Shown: positions 19,512 through 27,340 of the stretch, piece after piece
How the letters are laid out: every line of letters starts with the position of its first letter
Numbering within the stretch: position 1 is the stretch's first letter
Assembly (NCBI RefSeq): GCF_000488275.1
Contig: NZ_KI530762.1
Location: forward strand, 1,219,893 to 1,283,892
Direction: 5' to 3'
DNA from: Acinetobacter brisouii CIP 110357
Lineage (GTDB): Bacteria; Pseudomonadota; Gammaproteobacteria; Pseudomonadales; Moraxellaceae
DNA length: 64,000 bases
Position numbers and translations under genes: made by a program
The notes under the pieces: model-generated
Database searches by the model: none
Told to the model about the DNA's origin: nothing
The model's input: only the letters and a program-made list of their open reading frames with translations

Positions 19512-21227
19512 ATGAAACAAGAGACAGCGCTGAAACTTTTAAAAGCAGGCGAAAATGTTTTTTTAACGGGTTCGGCTGGTGCAGGTAAAACTTATACACT
19601 TAATCAATATATTCAATATCTTAAAATAAGAAAAGTACCTGTTGCGATTACTGCATCGACAGGTATTGCAGCAACACATATGAACGGTATGACCATCCAT
19701 ACTTGGGCGGGTATTGGGATTAAAGATACGCTGAGCGATGATGACCTAAAGCGTATGAAAGAGCGTAAATATCTCAAAGAGCATCTGGAAAATACACAGG
19801 TGCTCATTATTGATGAAATTTCGATGCTACATGCCAAACAGTTAAATTTGGTCAATCAGGTTTTAAAATATTTTAAAGAAAGTGACGAAGCATTTGGTGG
19901 CATACAGGTCGTGGTTGCGGGAGATTTTTTCCAGTTGCCACCTGTCAGTAAAAATGAAGAACGTAACCGTGATAAATTCTGTTTTATGTCAGAGGCTTGG
20001 GTTGAAGCAAAATTTCGGGTTTGTTATTTGACCGAGCAGCATCGCCAAGATGATGAAACTTTAAACCAGATTTTAAATGCGATTCGGGCACAGGATTTAC
20101 AGCATAATCATATACAAGCCTTGACCAGTGTACGCCAGCAAGATATTGGCGAAACCTTTACTCGTTTGTACACGCATAATCTGGATGTTGATAACTTGAA
20201 CTTTCAACATTTAAATGCGATTGATGGCGAAAGCCACCAGTTTAATGCGGTGTTGGATGGTAATGAAAAGCTGCTGGAAACTTTAAAATCTTCTGTGCGT
20301 GCTCCAGAAGAACTGACCTTGAAAAAACATGCCAAGGTCATGTTTGTTAAAAATAATTTTGACATGGGATATATCAATGGCAGCTTGGGTGAAGTCATTG
20401 GTTTTGAAGAAGATGATGAACATGGCTTATTGCCCAAAGTTCAACTGAGCGATGGTTCGGTGCTTTTGGTCGAACCAGAAACTTGGTCAGTTGAAAATGA
20501 TGCAGGTAAGGCGATTGCCAGTTTTCAGCAAATTCCACTGCGTTTGGCATGGGCAATTACCATTCACAAAAGTCAGGGCATGACCTTGGAAGCTGCGGAA
20601 ATTAACCTGAGCCATACCTTTGAGAAAGGTCAGGGTTATGTGGCACTGTCCCGTTTAAAATCTTTAGAAGGGTTACGTTTGACTGGATTTAACGATCAGG
20701 CATTGGAGCTAGACAGTTTAGCCATAAAAGCTGATCGCCGTTTTCAGGAACTTTCGGAAGAAGCTGAGCAGCATTTTGCCAATATTGATTTGACTGCCCA
20801 ACATCAAACATTTATCCGCCACTGTGGTGGGACGCTCAACGCCAGTGAAATTGCACGAAATGAACGCAAGTTCGCCAAAAATGCCGATAAAAATAGTTAT
20901 GCAAGCAGTACTCTGGATGAAACCAAAGAGCTGTTTGAAAATGGCTATGAAATTATGGATATTGCACAGGAACGTGGCTTGACACCTGCCACGATTATTA
21001 ACCACTTGGCAAGATTACATAAAGAACAGGGGCTTGATATTTCTGTGGCACATCCTGGAGATGAAGTGGTTGAGCAAGTTCGCAAGATTTATAAGCGCTT
21101 GAAAAAAGGACAACGTTCTGAAAACTTTAATGAAGATGGTTCGATTAAGTTGCGTCCAATTGTTGAAGCAACCCAACCGAAAATGGGCTATGATCAAGTA
21201 AGATTAGCCTTACTCTTTATCGAATAA
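19512..21227 (+). CDS. PIF1-like SF1 DNA helicase
   Basis: A 571-residue ATPase of the PIF1/RecD-like superfamily 1B. Walker A is GSAGAGKT (residues 20-27), Walker B is VLIIDEISML (about 97-106), motif III is VAGDFFQLPPV, motif IV includes LTEQHRQDD, and motifs V-VI are AITIHKSQGMTLE and GQGYVALSR. After the helicase core, a C-terminal segment (ELFENGYEIMDIAQERGLTP ... INHLARL, cited in pieces) resembles the helix-turn-helix module often attached to bacterial PIF1 and RecQ-like proteins. It probably unwinds structured or forked DNA in replication or repair. Its natural substrate is unknown. A CHMI-like gene follows after 13 bp. Confidence 0.88.
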   Translation: MKQETALKLLKAGENVFLTGSAGAGKTYTLNQYIQYLKIRKVPVAITASTGIAATHMNGMTIHTWAGIGIKDTLSDDDLKRMKERKYLKEHLENTQVLIIDEISMLHAKQLNLVNQVLKYFKESDEAFGGIQVVVAGDFFQLPPVSKNEERNRDKFCFMSEAWVEAKFRVCYLTEQHRQDDETLNQILNAIRAQDLQHNHIQALTSVRQQDIGETFTRLYTHNLDVDNLNFQHLNAIDGESHQFNAVLDGNEKLLETLKSSVRAPEELTLKKHAKVMFVKNNFDMGYINGSLGEVIGFEEDDEHGLLPKVQLSDGSVLLVEPETWSVENDAGKAIASFQQIPLRLAWAITIHKSQGMTLEAAEINLSHTFEKGQGYVALSRLKSLEGLRLTGFNDQALELDSLAIKADRRFQELSEEAEQHFANIDLTAQHQTFIRHCGGTLNASEIARNERKFAKNADKNSYASSTLDETKELFENGYEIMDIAQERGLTPATIINHLARLHKEQGLDISVAHPGDEVVEQVRKIYKRLKKGQRSENFNEDGSIKLRPIVEATQPKMGYDQVRLALLFIE

Positions 21228-21240
21228 AAAGGACAAGCGT

Positions 21241-21606
21241 ATGCCACATTTAGTGATTGGATATTCACGTAACATTCATAACTTGAGTCAGGAAAAACTC
21301 CTTAAACATGTAAATCATCAACTGATCGCAACAGGGTTATTTCAAGCGAAAGACCTTAAATCACGTATTCATAAAGACGAAGTGTTTGTGATCGGGGACA
21401 ATGATGATACTCAAGGTTATATTCATGCACAATTATCGGTGTTAAGTGGGCGAACAGAGGAACAAAAGCAGCAACTGAGTCAGATTTTGCTACAGGCTTT
21501 ATTGAGTTTTAAAGATTATGAAGCCTATACACTGTCAGTGCAGGTGTGTGCAGAAATCTTGGAAATGCCACAAAATCAGTATGCGAAACAAAGTATTCAA
21601 TATTAA
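21241..21606 (+). CDS. 5-carboxymethyl-2-hydroxymuconate isomerase family protein
   Basis: A 121-residue protein of the CHMI family, a branch of the tautomerase superfamily that uses an N-terminal Pro as catalytic base. Here Pro follows the initiator Met (MPHLVIGYS), as required. HpaF-type enzymes isomerise CHM in homoprotocatechuate degradation, but no hpa genes are in this window, so the substrate is uncertain. It follows the PIF1-like helicase by 13 bp with AAAGGACAAG as ribosome binding site and is closed by a terminator. Confidence 0.75.
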   Translation: MPHLVIGYSRNIHNLSQEKLLKHVNHQLIATGLFQAKDLKSRIHKDEVFVIGDNDDTQGYIHAQLSVLSGRTEEQKQQLSQILLQALLSFKDYEAYTLSVQVCAEILEMPQNQYAKQSIQY

Positions 21607-21611
21607 CCAAT

Positions 21612-21644
21612 AGGGTGGAGGGCAGTCTCCACCCTTTATTTTTT
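21612..21644. terminator. bidirectional terminator between convergent genes
   Basis: AGGGTGGAG and CTCCACCCT form a 9-bp stem, followed by a T-rich run on the plus strand and serving the convergent lysE-like gene. Confidence 0.85.
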
Positions 21645-22269
21645 AGTCTTTATACAATCCTAAACGTAGCCCTAACATAATAAAAATACTGCCGCTCAAA
21701 TAACGAAATATATGTTGTCCACGTCCTGAAGTTTTTAATTTTTTCAGAATCAAATCTGCACAAAACACACAAACTACATCTGCTGAACTAAAAGCCAAAT
21801 TGACGATTGTGCCAAGGATCAAAAACTGTAACCAAATCGGAAATGTGGCTTGAGCATCAATGAATTGAGGTAAAAAAGCGAGATAGAAAATAGCAGTTTT
21901 GGGGTTAAGGATTTCAACCCAAATACTTTCAGAAAAGGCACGTTGTTGCTGATGGTTCTGTAAATCTGAAGACGGTTTTGAGTTACGGGCAATCAGCAGT
22001 TTTAACCCAAGCCAAATGAGCCAAAGAGCACCACAGATTTTGACCAGTGTATAGGCGACGGGAATAGCATGAAATAAAATTGTCAAACCTGTTGCAGCAA
22101 TAACGATATGAGCATATCCCCCAAAATGAATCCCTAAAGATGCCATGAGCCCTGCCTTGCGTCCGCGAGCAAGAGTTTGTGCTGCGGTATATAGCATGGC
22201 AGGGCCTGGTAGATAGGCAAAAATTAAGGTGGTGAGCAGAAATGTACTGAGTAATTGGAATGAGGGCAT
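21643..22269 (-). CDS. LysE family amino-acid exporter
   Basis: A 208-residue membrane protein with about six hydrophobic segments, of the LysE/RhtB family, which exports amino acids such as homoserine, threonine or leucine. The conserved early loop FAYLPGPAMLYTAAQTLARGRKAG (only its ends cited: PGPAMLY ... GRKAG) and the central EILNPKTAIFYLAFLPQF are diagnostic. ATG 22269 gives the usual N-terminus; nine extra upstream residues are polar. Substrate is not predictable. thiM lies 52 bp upstream on the same strand. Confidence 0.85.
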   Translation of the reverse strand: MPSFQLLSTFLLTTLIFAYLPGPAMLYTAAQTLARGRKAGLMASLGIHFGGYAHIVIAATGLTILFHAIPVAYTLVKICGALWLIWLGLKLLIARNSKPSSDLQNHQQQRAFSESIWVEILNPKTAIFYLAFLPQFIDAQATFPIWLQFLILGTIVNLAFSSADVVCVFCADLILKKLKTSGRGQHIFRYLSGSIFIMLGLRLGLYKD

Positions 22270-22321
22270 GTTATTGTTCCTGTTATTTTTGCCCAAATTC
22301 TACACATAAATGTTTGGTTTT

Positions 22322-23140
22322 CTAGCCCAGCAACTCAATATCTGCATATTGCACGATTTTCTCGGCATTCAAACTGAACAATTCATCCATAAATGCCACG
22401 GAAAACTGTCCAATCAGTGGTGCGCGTTCAGCTGCTAGTTGTCCTGCAATCGCAAAATGTACATGTGCTGTAACGCACGCAAGCATTGGTGAGGTCACAG
22501 AACAATAAGCCGCGATCAATGCACCTAAAGCGCAACCTGTTGCCGTCACTTTAGGTTGTAGTGCTGAACCACCATTGATTTTAATCACTTGACGGATTTC
22601 ATCACTCAAAATGTAGTCACTTGCCCCCGAGATTGCAACACAGTCACAATGCTGCAATAAATTCTGTGCCTGTGCATAAACAGCATCACTGCTGAGCGTG
22701 CTATCTACACCTTTGGATGAACTTTGATTTCCTGCCAAAGTGCTGATTTCAGAAGCATTACCACGAATAACTGTCGGGTGATATTGCAGTAGAACATCAA
22801 CCATGTCACTACGCCATTTTAAAACTGAGCTATAGCCGACAGGGTCAAGTACCCACGGTTTTTGATATTGCTGAGCGGTTTGTGCCGAAATTTGCATGGC
22901 TTGCATTTGTTGTTCAGTCGGTGTGCCCAAATTAATACTAAGCGCTGAACTAATGTGGGTAAAACTTTGTGCTTCAAACGGGTTATCAATCATGGCAGGC
23001 GATGCGCCGCAAGCGAGCAAGACATTTGCAGCATAGTTGCTGGCAACCTGATTGGTTATACATTGTACCAGTGGCGTATTTGCCTGTAATTTTTGCCAAG
23101 CTTCAATCACTTGTTCAATCAAAAATGAACGTTCAAGCAT
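22322..23140 (-). CDS. thiM: hydroxyethylthiazole kinase
   Basis: A 272-residue cytoplasmic kinase of thiamine salvage that phosphorylates 4-methyl-5-(2-hydroxyethyl)thiazole. The ribokinase-like fold shows PLVQCITNQVASNYAANVLL at its start (substrate site; only PLVQCITNQV cited), GASPAMIDNP, PWVLDPVGYS, VIRGNASEI and the anion hole with catalytic Cys, TATGCALGALIAAY. Length matches the family (about 265). No thiE or thiD is adjacent and I see no TPP riboswitch in the 27-bp gap upstream. It probably shares a transcript with the zinc-ribbon gene upstream. Confidence 0.93.
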   Translation of the reverse strand: MLERSFLIEQVIEAWQKLQANTPLVQCITNQVASNYAANVLLACGASPAMIDNPFEAQSFTHISSALSINLGTPTEQQMQAMQISAQTAQQYQKPWVLDPVGYSSVLKWRSDMVDVLLQYHPTVIRGNASEISTLAGNQSSSKGVDSTLSSDAVYAQAQNLLQHCDCVAISGASDYILSDEIRQVIKINGGSALQPKVTATGCALGALIAAYCSVTSPMLACVTAHVHFAIAGQLAAERAPLIGQFSVAFMDELFSLNAEKIVQYADIELLG

Positions 23141-23167
23141 AAAAATGTCCTGTGAATTTCTTGGTGT

Positions 23168-24322
23168 TTAATGGGTAAAATAATGATCCTGATGCTGGCA
23201 TTTGCGGCAAGTCAGAGTCACATAATCTCCTGCATCGTATTCGACATCCAGTTCATTTGAACCGCAGTGCATACAGCGTTTGTCAGAGTAAAAATTTAGG
23301 CGAGGCTGGATTTTTTTCCAGAGATGCCAGATAGGTTGGCTAAAAATACGTTGGTCATAATTGAGAAAACGGAAATATAAAATCTGACTCATTTTGCTCA
23401 TCGGCAAATGTTCAGGTCGTGGGAAACTTGGCGTTTCCCATTTTTCAGCAATGGCACGTTCACGATATTGAGTGATGGTTTTTTTCAAACGGTGTGTATT
23501 AATAAACCCATCATTGCGTGCTTCCAAAGCTTTTTGTTCATGTAAATACAAGAGTGCCGTATGTGCCAAATAGAAAATCTGTTCAACAGAAAGGCTTTCT
23601 AACAAGCGATAACATAACTGTTGAAAAGACGCATGTGAAGTAAACTGTACTTTCCACATCTTACAGATGGACTGAATAAATTGTATAACTTCTTGATATA
23701 ACAAATCATAAAGCACAGCTTTCACTTCATCGCTGCTTTTAAATGGAATGCCCAGCGTCAAATTAAAATAGAACCAATTGCGCAGTTGCTGAGTAATACT
23801 AAACAGGCTTGGTTCGCTATAACCATCTAAACGAACATTTAAATAAAATGTAGTTGGCTCATCACAGGCAGTTGTGGCACAGAAGATTTGCTCTTTTTGT
23901 AGTTGCTTCGCCAGTTGTTGTTGAAAATGATAATTTGGCGAAATATTGGAAAACTTGATTTTTTCCCAGTGAATATATTCATCGTGTTGAGAATCTTCAC
24001 GTACATAGTCATCGAGCAGTGCAAGTAAAAAGAGTTTTTGTAGCAAACTCAACTGTTCTAGAGAGGGAGCAACCAGATCTTTTTTTCGGTATTTTTGCAG
24101 TTCTTGTTGACGCGTTTCTTTTAGAATTTTTTTACGTTGCTGGCTACAGCGAGCACAGTGACAAGTAAAGTTACCTGTTGGGAATACTCTATGTTCACAG
24201 TGACTGCATTGATAAAATTGAATGTCTTGATCAAATTGTTCCGCATCTACCCAAAACATGGCAGCATGACAAAGCGGGCAAAGTGTGCTGGCATCGAGTT
24301 GTTTATTTAAAACCTGAAACAA
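23168..24322 (-). CDS. hypothetical multi-zinc-ribbon protein
   Basis: A 384-residue protein I do not recognise. Three Cys clusters are visible: CPLC (15-18) with CSHC (about 39-42), CHCARC (about 54-59), and a C-terminal CMHCGS paired with CRKC (about 355-378). These look like zinc ribbons flanking a long helical, aromatic-rich middle of about 280 residues. Cytoplasmic location is expected, since there is no signal or membrane helix. It ends 27 bp before thiM. Nucleic-acid or protein binding is possible, but nothing in the sequence establishes it. Confidence 0.65.
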   Translation of the reverse strand: MFQVLNKQLDASTLCPLCHAAMFWVDAEQFDQDIQFYQCSHCEHRVFPTGNFTCHCARCSQQRKKILKETRQQELQKYRKKDLVAPSLEQLSLLQKLFLLALLDDYVREDSQHDEYIHWEKIKFSNISPNYHFQQQLAKQLQKEQIFCATTACDEPTTFYLNVRLDGYSEPSLFSITQQLRNWFYFNLTLGIPFKSSDEVKAVLYDLLYQEVIQFIQSICKMWKVQFTSHASFQQLCYRLLESLSVEQIFYLAHTALLYLHEQKALEARNDGFINTHRLKKTITQYRERAIAEKWETPSFPRPEHLPMSKMSQILYFRFLNYDQRIFSQPIWHLWKKIQPRLNFYSDKRCMHCGSNELDVEYDAGDYVTLTCRKCQHQDHYFTH

Positions 24323-24387
24323 GGCAATGACCCATTCAAATAATAGCTGAACCCAAAATTATACACCGCCTGCCATAAAAAATATGC

Positions 24388-24413
24388 GAAAAAAAGCCAG
24401 TCATAGACTGGCT
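24388..24413 (-). terminator. Rho-independent terminator after 24428 gene
   Basis: AGCCAGTC and GACTGGCT form an 8-bp stem around ATA, followed on the minus strand by seven T. Confidence 0.85.
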
Positions 24414-24427
24414 CTAGAGAAGAGGGG

Positions 24428-24685
24428 TTATACAGGGCAAGGGAAACGGTCGTCATATTGTCCAAGTTTTTTGGCAACAATCATGGCTTGAACTTTTTTT
24501 TGCGGTATTTTGACTTTGCCACAGTCATCGTACAGATTGATAAGTAGAGTCACATCTTGCTCGTTGAGAGAAAGCCCTTCACTGGTCATGAATAGGGCGA
24601 TCACTTGATGCTGAATACCTGCTTTATGCAAGCAGTGTAAGGCTTTGAGGTTTTCAGCACGGTAGATTTGGTCTTTAATCGTCAT
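24428..24685 (-). CDS. hypothetical 85-residue protein
   Basis: A small cytoplasmic protein of unknown function, predicted mostly helical. ATG 24685 follows a strong AAGGAGGTC ribosome binding site; the longer frame from 24793 is rejected because its first 36 residues are non-homologous in character and skip that site. Two Cys (in ALHCLHKAG and YDDCGKV) and a C-terminal FPCP are present. It has its own terminator and stands apart from its neighbours. Confidence 0.65.
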   Translation of the reverse strand: MTIKDQIYRAENLKALHCLHKAGIQHQVIALFMTSEGLSLNEQDVTLLINLYDDCGKVKIPQKKVQAMIVAKKLGQYDDRFPCPV

Positions 24686-25051
24686 TGTCGCTGACCTCCT
24701 TAAAGAGAACCTTATTCTACTTTGACATAAATTATCTGATTGCCGCGTGAAGAAATGTAAGAATGCGAAAAGTATAGTAATGACAAATGTCAAGATTATT
24801 TTTTGAATGTAACGAAATATATTGCATGGTTTTTATTCTTCAGTTTCATTTCATTGGCATAAATTTTAATTTTGCTTAGGGTGTTAAAATAAGGTCTGAA
24901 TCGTGATACAAGAAGCCGATTAATTTTTTTTGTATATTTTTTATTATAAATAAATATAAATTTCAATTGGTTATTTTATGGTAGTTAAAATATATATAAT
25001 ATCTATTATGATAGGCAACCGAATGCTTAACAATAAAATAGGATTGAATCT
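24686..25051. other. AT-rich divergent intergenic region
   Basis: 366 bp between the divergent genes at 24428 and 25052. No coding frame is supported. A TATAAT box at 24995-25000 with TTATTT 18 bp upstream could drive the gene at 25052. The left part should hold the promoter of the 85-residue protein. Confidence 0.4.
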
Positions 25052-25420
25052 ATGTTGACTACTTTAAAAAAAATGACGTGTGGAATGATGATTTTATTCT
25101 GCTGTAAAAGTAGTTATGCGGAATTAAATGCTGAATTGAAACAAAGTATTGGGAAAAACTGTCAAGAAAAATCTGAAATAGCAGCTCAAGTGATGACTGA
25201 GCGTCAGAGTGGAAAAGAGTTTGTTGAGATGGTACAAACGGCTGCTGCTATACAAAAAAATGCTGTAACGAATGATCAACACGCGCTTGCTCAACTTTAT
25301 GCAGCACTCGCTTTAAAAGTATCACGTCAGCCTGTGGAAAGTAGTAATTCTGCCAAACAAGAAAAAATTGGAGAATTGCGTCAACTGGTTTTAAGTTCTT
25401 GTCAGAACAATCAGATCTAA
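25052..25420 (+). CDS. hypothetical secreted protein
   Basis: A 122-residue protein with a signal peptide of about 23 residues (ending near SSYAE) and a mature helical domain. Mature Cys at NCQEK near the start and SSCQN near the end could form one disulfide, so a small periplasmic protein is likely. I do not recognise the family. It is monocistronic, with a TATAAT-like box about 55 bp upstream and a hairpin terminator downstream. Confidence 0.6.
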   Translation: MLTTLKKMTCGMMILFCCKSSYAELNAELKQSIGKNCQEKSEIAAQVMTERQSGKEFVEMVQTAAAIQKNAVTNDQHALAQLYAALALKVSRQPVESSNSAKQEKIGELRQLVLSSCQNNQI

Positions 25421-25447
25421 TGATTTGATTCCTTCGTTTTAATCTAG

Positions 25448-25482
25448 CCTGCTTTAATTAAGATTAAAGTAGGTTTGGTTTT
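25448..25482 (+). terminator. Rho-independent terminator after 25052 gene
   Basis: CCTGCTTTAAT and ATTAAAGTAGG pair over 11 bp (one G-U) with a 4-nt loop, followed by T-rich TTTGGTTTT. Confidence 0.7.
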
Positions 25483-25572
25483 GCATATAGTGTTCTAAAG
25501 TATTTATATTCAGCGAGTGAACCGATCTTTTAAATGAGAAATTGCAGGTTTAGAGCTTAAAGGCTTTTTAAT

Positions 25573-25845
25573 TTACTTGTACCAAGTTGCTACACCATGA
25601 TGTCGTGAACATGTTCCACGATGGTGTTTGCTAAAGCTATATGAGCCATCACGACATTTTGCAGAAGCTCCATTTGGACGTTTACCATTTTTACTATGTG
25701 CTGGTGAATGGACAATACGACCATTTACATTACGGTAGTGATGATGTTCAACGAGGTTTTGCTCATTGGGTTCGCTATAAGGAAAATTTTTAGAAAATGC
25801 TGTTGTCGTGAATAATACGATGAATAATAAAGAAATATATTTCAT
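25573..25845 (-). CDS. DUF3761 family small secreted protein
   Basis: A 90-residue protein with a signal peptide of about 18 residues (ISLLFIVLFTTTAFS) and a His/Lys/Gly-rich mature part. The C-terminal CRDGSYSFSKHHRGTCS with HHGVATWYK matches the pattern of DUF3761, whose two Cys probably form a disulfide. The function is unknown; such proteins occur in phage-related and accessory DNA as well as in chromosomes. ATG 25845 starts the signal peptide directly; the longer frame adds 22 residues with no signal. Confidence 0.72.
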   Translation of the reverse strand: MKYISLLFIVLFTTTAFSKNFPYSEPNEQNLVEHHHYRNVNGRIVHSPAHSKNGKRPNGASAKCRDGSYSFSKHHRGTCSRHHGVATWYK

Positions 25846-26002
25846 AATAAGGATGTAGGTCTTTGTCAGGACTCTAAAAATAATCTTCCTTATTTTAAAG
25901 TTTGTAAACAAAAAAATGGTCGTAATTTATACAAAATGAAATAAATGCACATAAGTAAAAAAATCAGTTCTTTTTTTCTGTGGGGATACTTATATCAGTG
26001 GA

Positions 26003-26034
26003 TTTTTAAGCTGCCTATCTATATGGTAGTGAAC
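26003..26034 (-). CRISPR. degenerate solitary type I-F-like CRISPR repeat
   Basis: On the minus strand this reads GTTCACTACCATATAGATAG and then GCAGCTTAAAAA. Compared with the near-consensus copy at 27033 it has a changed first stem arm and a 4-nt insertion in the loop, so the hairpin is weakened. There is no second repeat at spacer distance. Confidence 0.45.
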
Positions 26035-26150
26035 CGACCATAAGTAGTGATGCTTCCTAATTTTGAGTCTTCACTGGCTGCGATTAGGTCTAACATCGTT
26101 CTAACATTTGGATTTGCATATGTTTGCTGAAACTGTGCGAATGTTGTCAT
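26019..26150 (-). pseudogene. truncated lysin-like gene start (phage remnant)
   Basis: On the minus strand, AGGTGA precedes an ATG at 26150. The frame encodes MTTFAQFQQTYANPNVRTML, then LDLIAASEDSKLGSI, and stops after 43 residues inside the degenerate CRISPR-like repeat. NPNVRTMLDLIAASE resembles the N-terminus of phage lambda-R-like lysozymes (GH104), where the Glu of the SE pair is catalytic. The rest of such a domain (about 120 residues) is absent. I read this as a truncated endolysin gene; the family call rests on a short segment. Confidence 0.45.
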
Positions 26151-26432
26151 ATTTTCACCTGACCATAACAAACCGACCTCAATGGGTCAGTTCTATTAGT
26201 TAGTACTTTATTTCAAATCATCTTTAGTAGCTTTGTTGGGTTAATTAATCCAAGAGTTATAAAATCAATAATTAATAAAAATATCGAAAATGCTACTCCA
26301 AAGAAAACAACCTTATCTATAAGCTATAAGCGGTGGGTAATCCTGAAATGGAATTGAAAAAAGTGTAAAAATTGTTCCAAAAACAATCAAAACCCAGCAT
26401 AAGATTAAAAATCTGATATAGATTGTTTAATT
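26151..26432. other. AT-rich intergenic region in the accessory segment
   Basis: Between the lysin-like start and the lipoprotein gene. I see no supported coding frame. GACC/GGTC inverted pairs at 26178-26189 are too short to interpret. Confidence 0.4.
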
Positions 26433-26858
26433 TTATTTTCCAATGAGTTGATCGACTAAAGGATTTATTTTTGATTCATTGCTTTTGTATTTGGTTGGGT
26501 TTAGCAAACCACCTGCATGCAATTTGTATTCAGCATCAGCTATTTTGCTATCTCTTTTATAAAGTCTAAGCTCCGCTTGAGTGAGTACCATTGAAAAATC
26601 CCATTTTTGGTATGCAACATATTTTATTGAATACTCACAGTACGATGGCTTATTTCCTTTGATATATGTTTCTGTAGATATTCCATTATCTTCTAAGCGA
26701 TTAATAACAATATCCTCAAATCCATTTACAACTACTCTAGAATTATGCTCAATACAAATTCTTTTTATTTTCTCATTTGCATTTAGATTCAAAGGGCTAA
26801 CTTGTGTTGTTGCGCAACCTGACAATATTAAAGCAGTTAAAATTATGAATTTTTTCAT
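26433..26858 (-). CDS. small lipoprotein, Sbal_3080-like
   Basis: A 141-residue predicted lipoprotein with the lipobox LILSGC (Cys15) followed by ATTQVSPLN. The mature part has two further Cys (KRICIEHNSRV and PSYCEYSIKYV) and the WDFSMVLTQAELRLY stretch, which resembles the Sbal_3080 lipoprotein family. That family has no established function. GAGGGATTT precedes the ATG. It lies between two solitary CRISPR-like repeats and beside phage-like fragments. An unrelated orphan lipoprotein remains possible. Confidence 0.6.
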   Translation of the reverse strand: MKKFIILTALILSGCATTQVSPLNLNANEKIKRICIEHNSRVVVNGFEDIVINRLEDNGISTETYIKGNKPSYCEYSIKYVAYQKWDFSMVLTQAELRLYKRDSKIADAEYKLHAGGLLNPTKYKSNESKINPLVDQLIGK

Positions 26859-26896
26859 TATAAATCCCTCATTGAAACAATGGATTTATAGCATAA

Positions 26897-27019
26897 TTAA
26901 TGATCAAATAGAATGTTGTTTAGTTTGACAGTATTTGTCTGAGATTGTGGTTGGTTTTGACGGGCAGCCATAGCTTTATACTTGTTATTCAGATTGCTGA
27001 TAGATTGAAGTGTAGCCAT
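26897..27019 (-). CDS. 40-residue orphan frame or gene 3' end
   Basis: On the minus strand an ATG at 27019 opens a 40-codon frame with protein-like composition (MATLQSISNLNNKYKAMAAR onward) that stops 38 bp before the lipoprotein gene. The same frame is open upstream through the CRISPR-like repeat to about 27070, so it could be the 3' end of a gene cut by that repeat. I do not recognise it. Confidence 0.3.
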   Translation of the reverse strand: MATLQSISNLNNKYKAMAARQNQPQSQTNTVKLNNILFDH

Positions 27020-27032
27020 CCGAGTCTGAATT

Positions 27033-27060
27033 TTTCTAAGCTGCCTATATGGCAGTGAAC
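27033..27060 (-). CRISPR. solitary type I-F CRISPR-type repeat, near consensus
   Basis: On the minus strand the 28-nt unit begins GTTCACTGCC, has loop ATATA, then GGCAGCTTAGAAA. This is the I-F pattern: a CTGCC/GGCAG hairpin recognised by Cas6f and an AGAAA end. No second repeat lies 32 nt away on either side and no cas gene is in the window. Confidence 0.65.
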
Positions 27061-27340
27061 AATAAAAATATTACAACAAGATCAGAAATAACAGTAGCTT
27101 AAATCCTAAAAGTAAAGAAATACCCAAGTTTTTTAGCTAGGTTATAACTGTTTGATTTTATTAAACTGTTAAAGAGTATGAAAAATATTGGGTCAAAATC
27201 ATTCATCTGTCAAAGCAAAAAAGATGCAAAATCCTTTTCTATTCAAATCTGAAAAGGTTTAAACATGGTACAGGCATTAAAAATCAAGCTAAAACAGGGT
27301 AGAATACCGAGCATATAAATTTATAGATTTGGAGTTCTGA
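27061..27340. other. AT-rich region upstream of prmB
   Basis: About 280 bp without a supported gene; it should contain the prmB promoter. I could not assign boxes with confidence. Confidence 0.4.

Noticed and set aside
23141..23167. TPP riboswitch upstream of thiM
   Set aside because: Only 27 bp separate thiM from the upstream gene and no THI-box-like sequence is visible there or within the zinc-ribbon gene's leader.
26003..27060. A functional CRISPR array
   Set aside because: The two repeats are about 1 kb apart, one is degenerate, there is no repeat-spacer periodicity and no cas gene in the window. They are listed as solitary repeats only.
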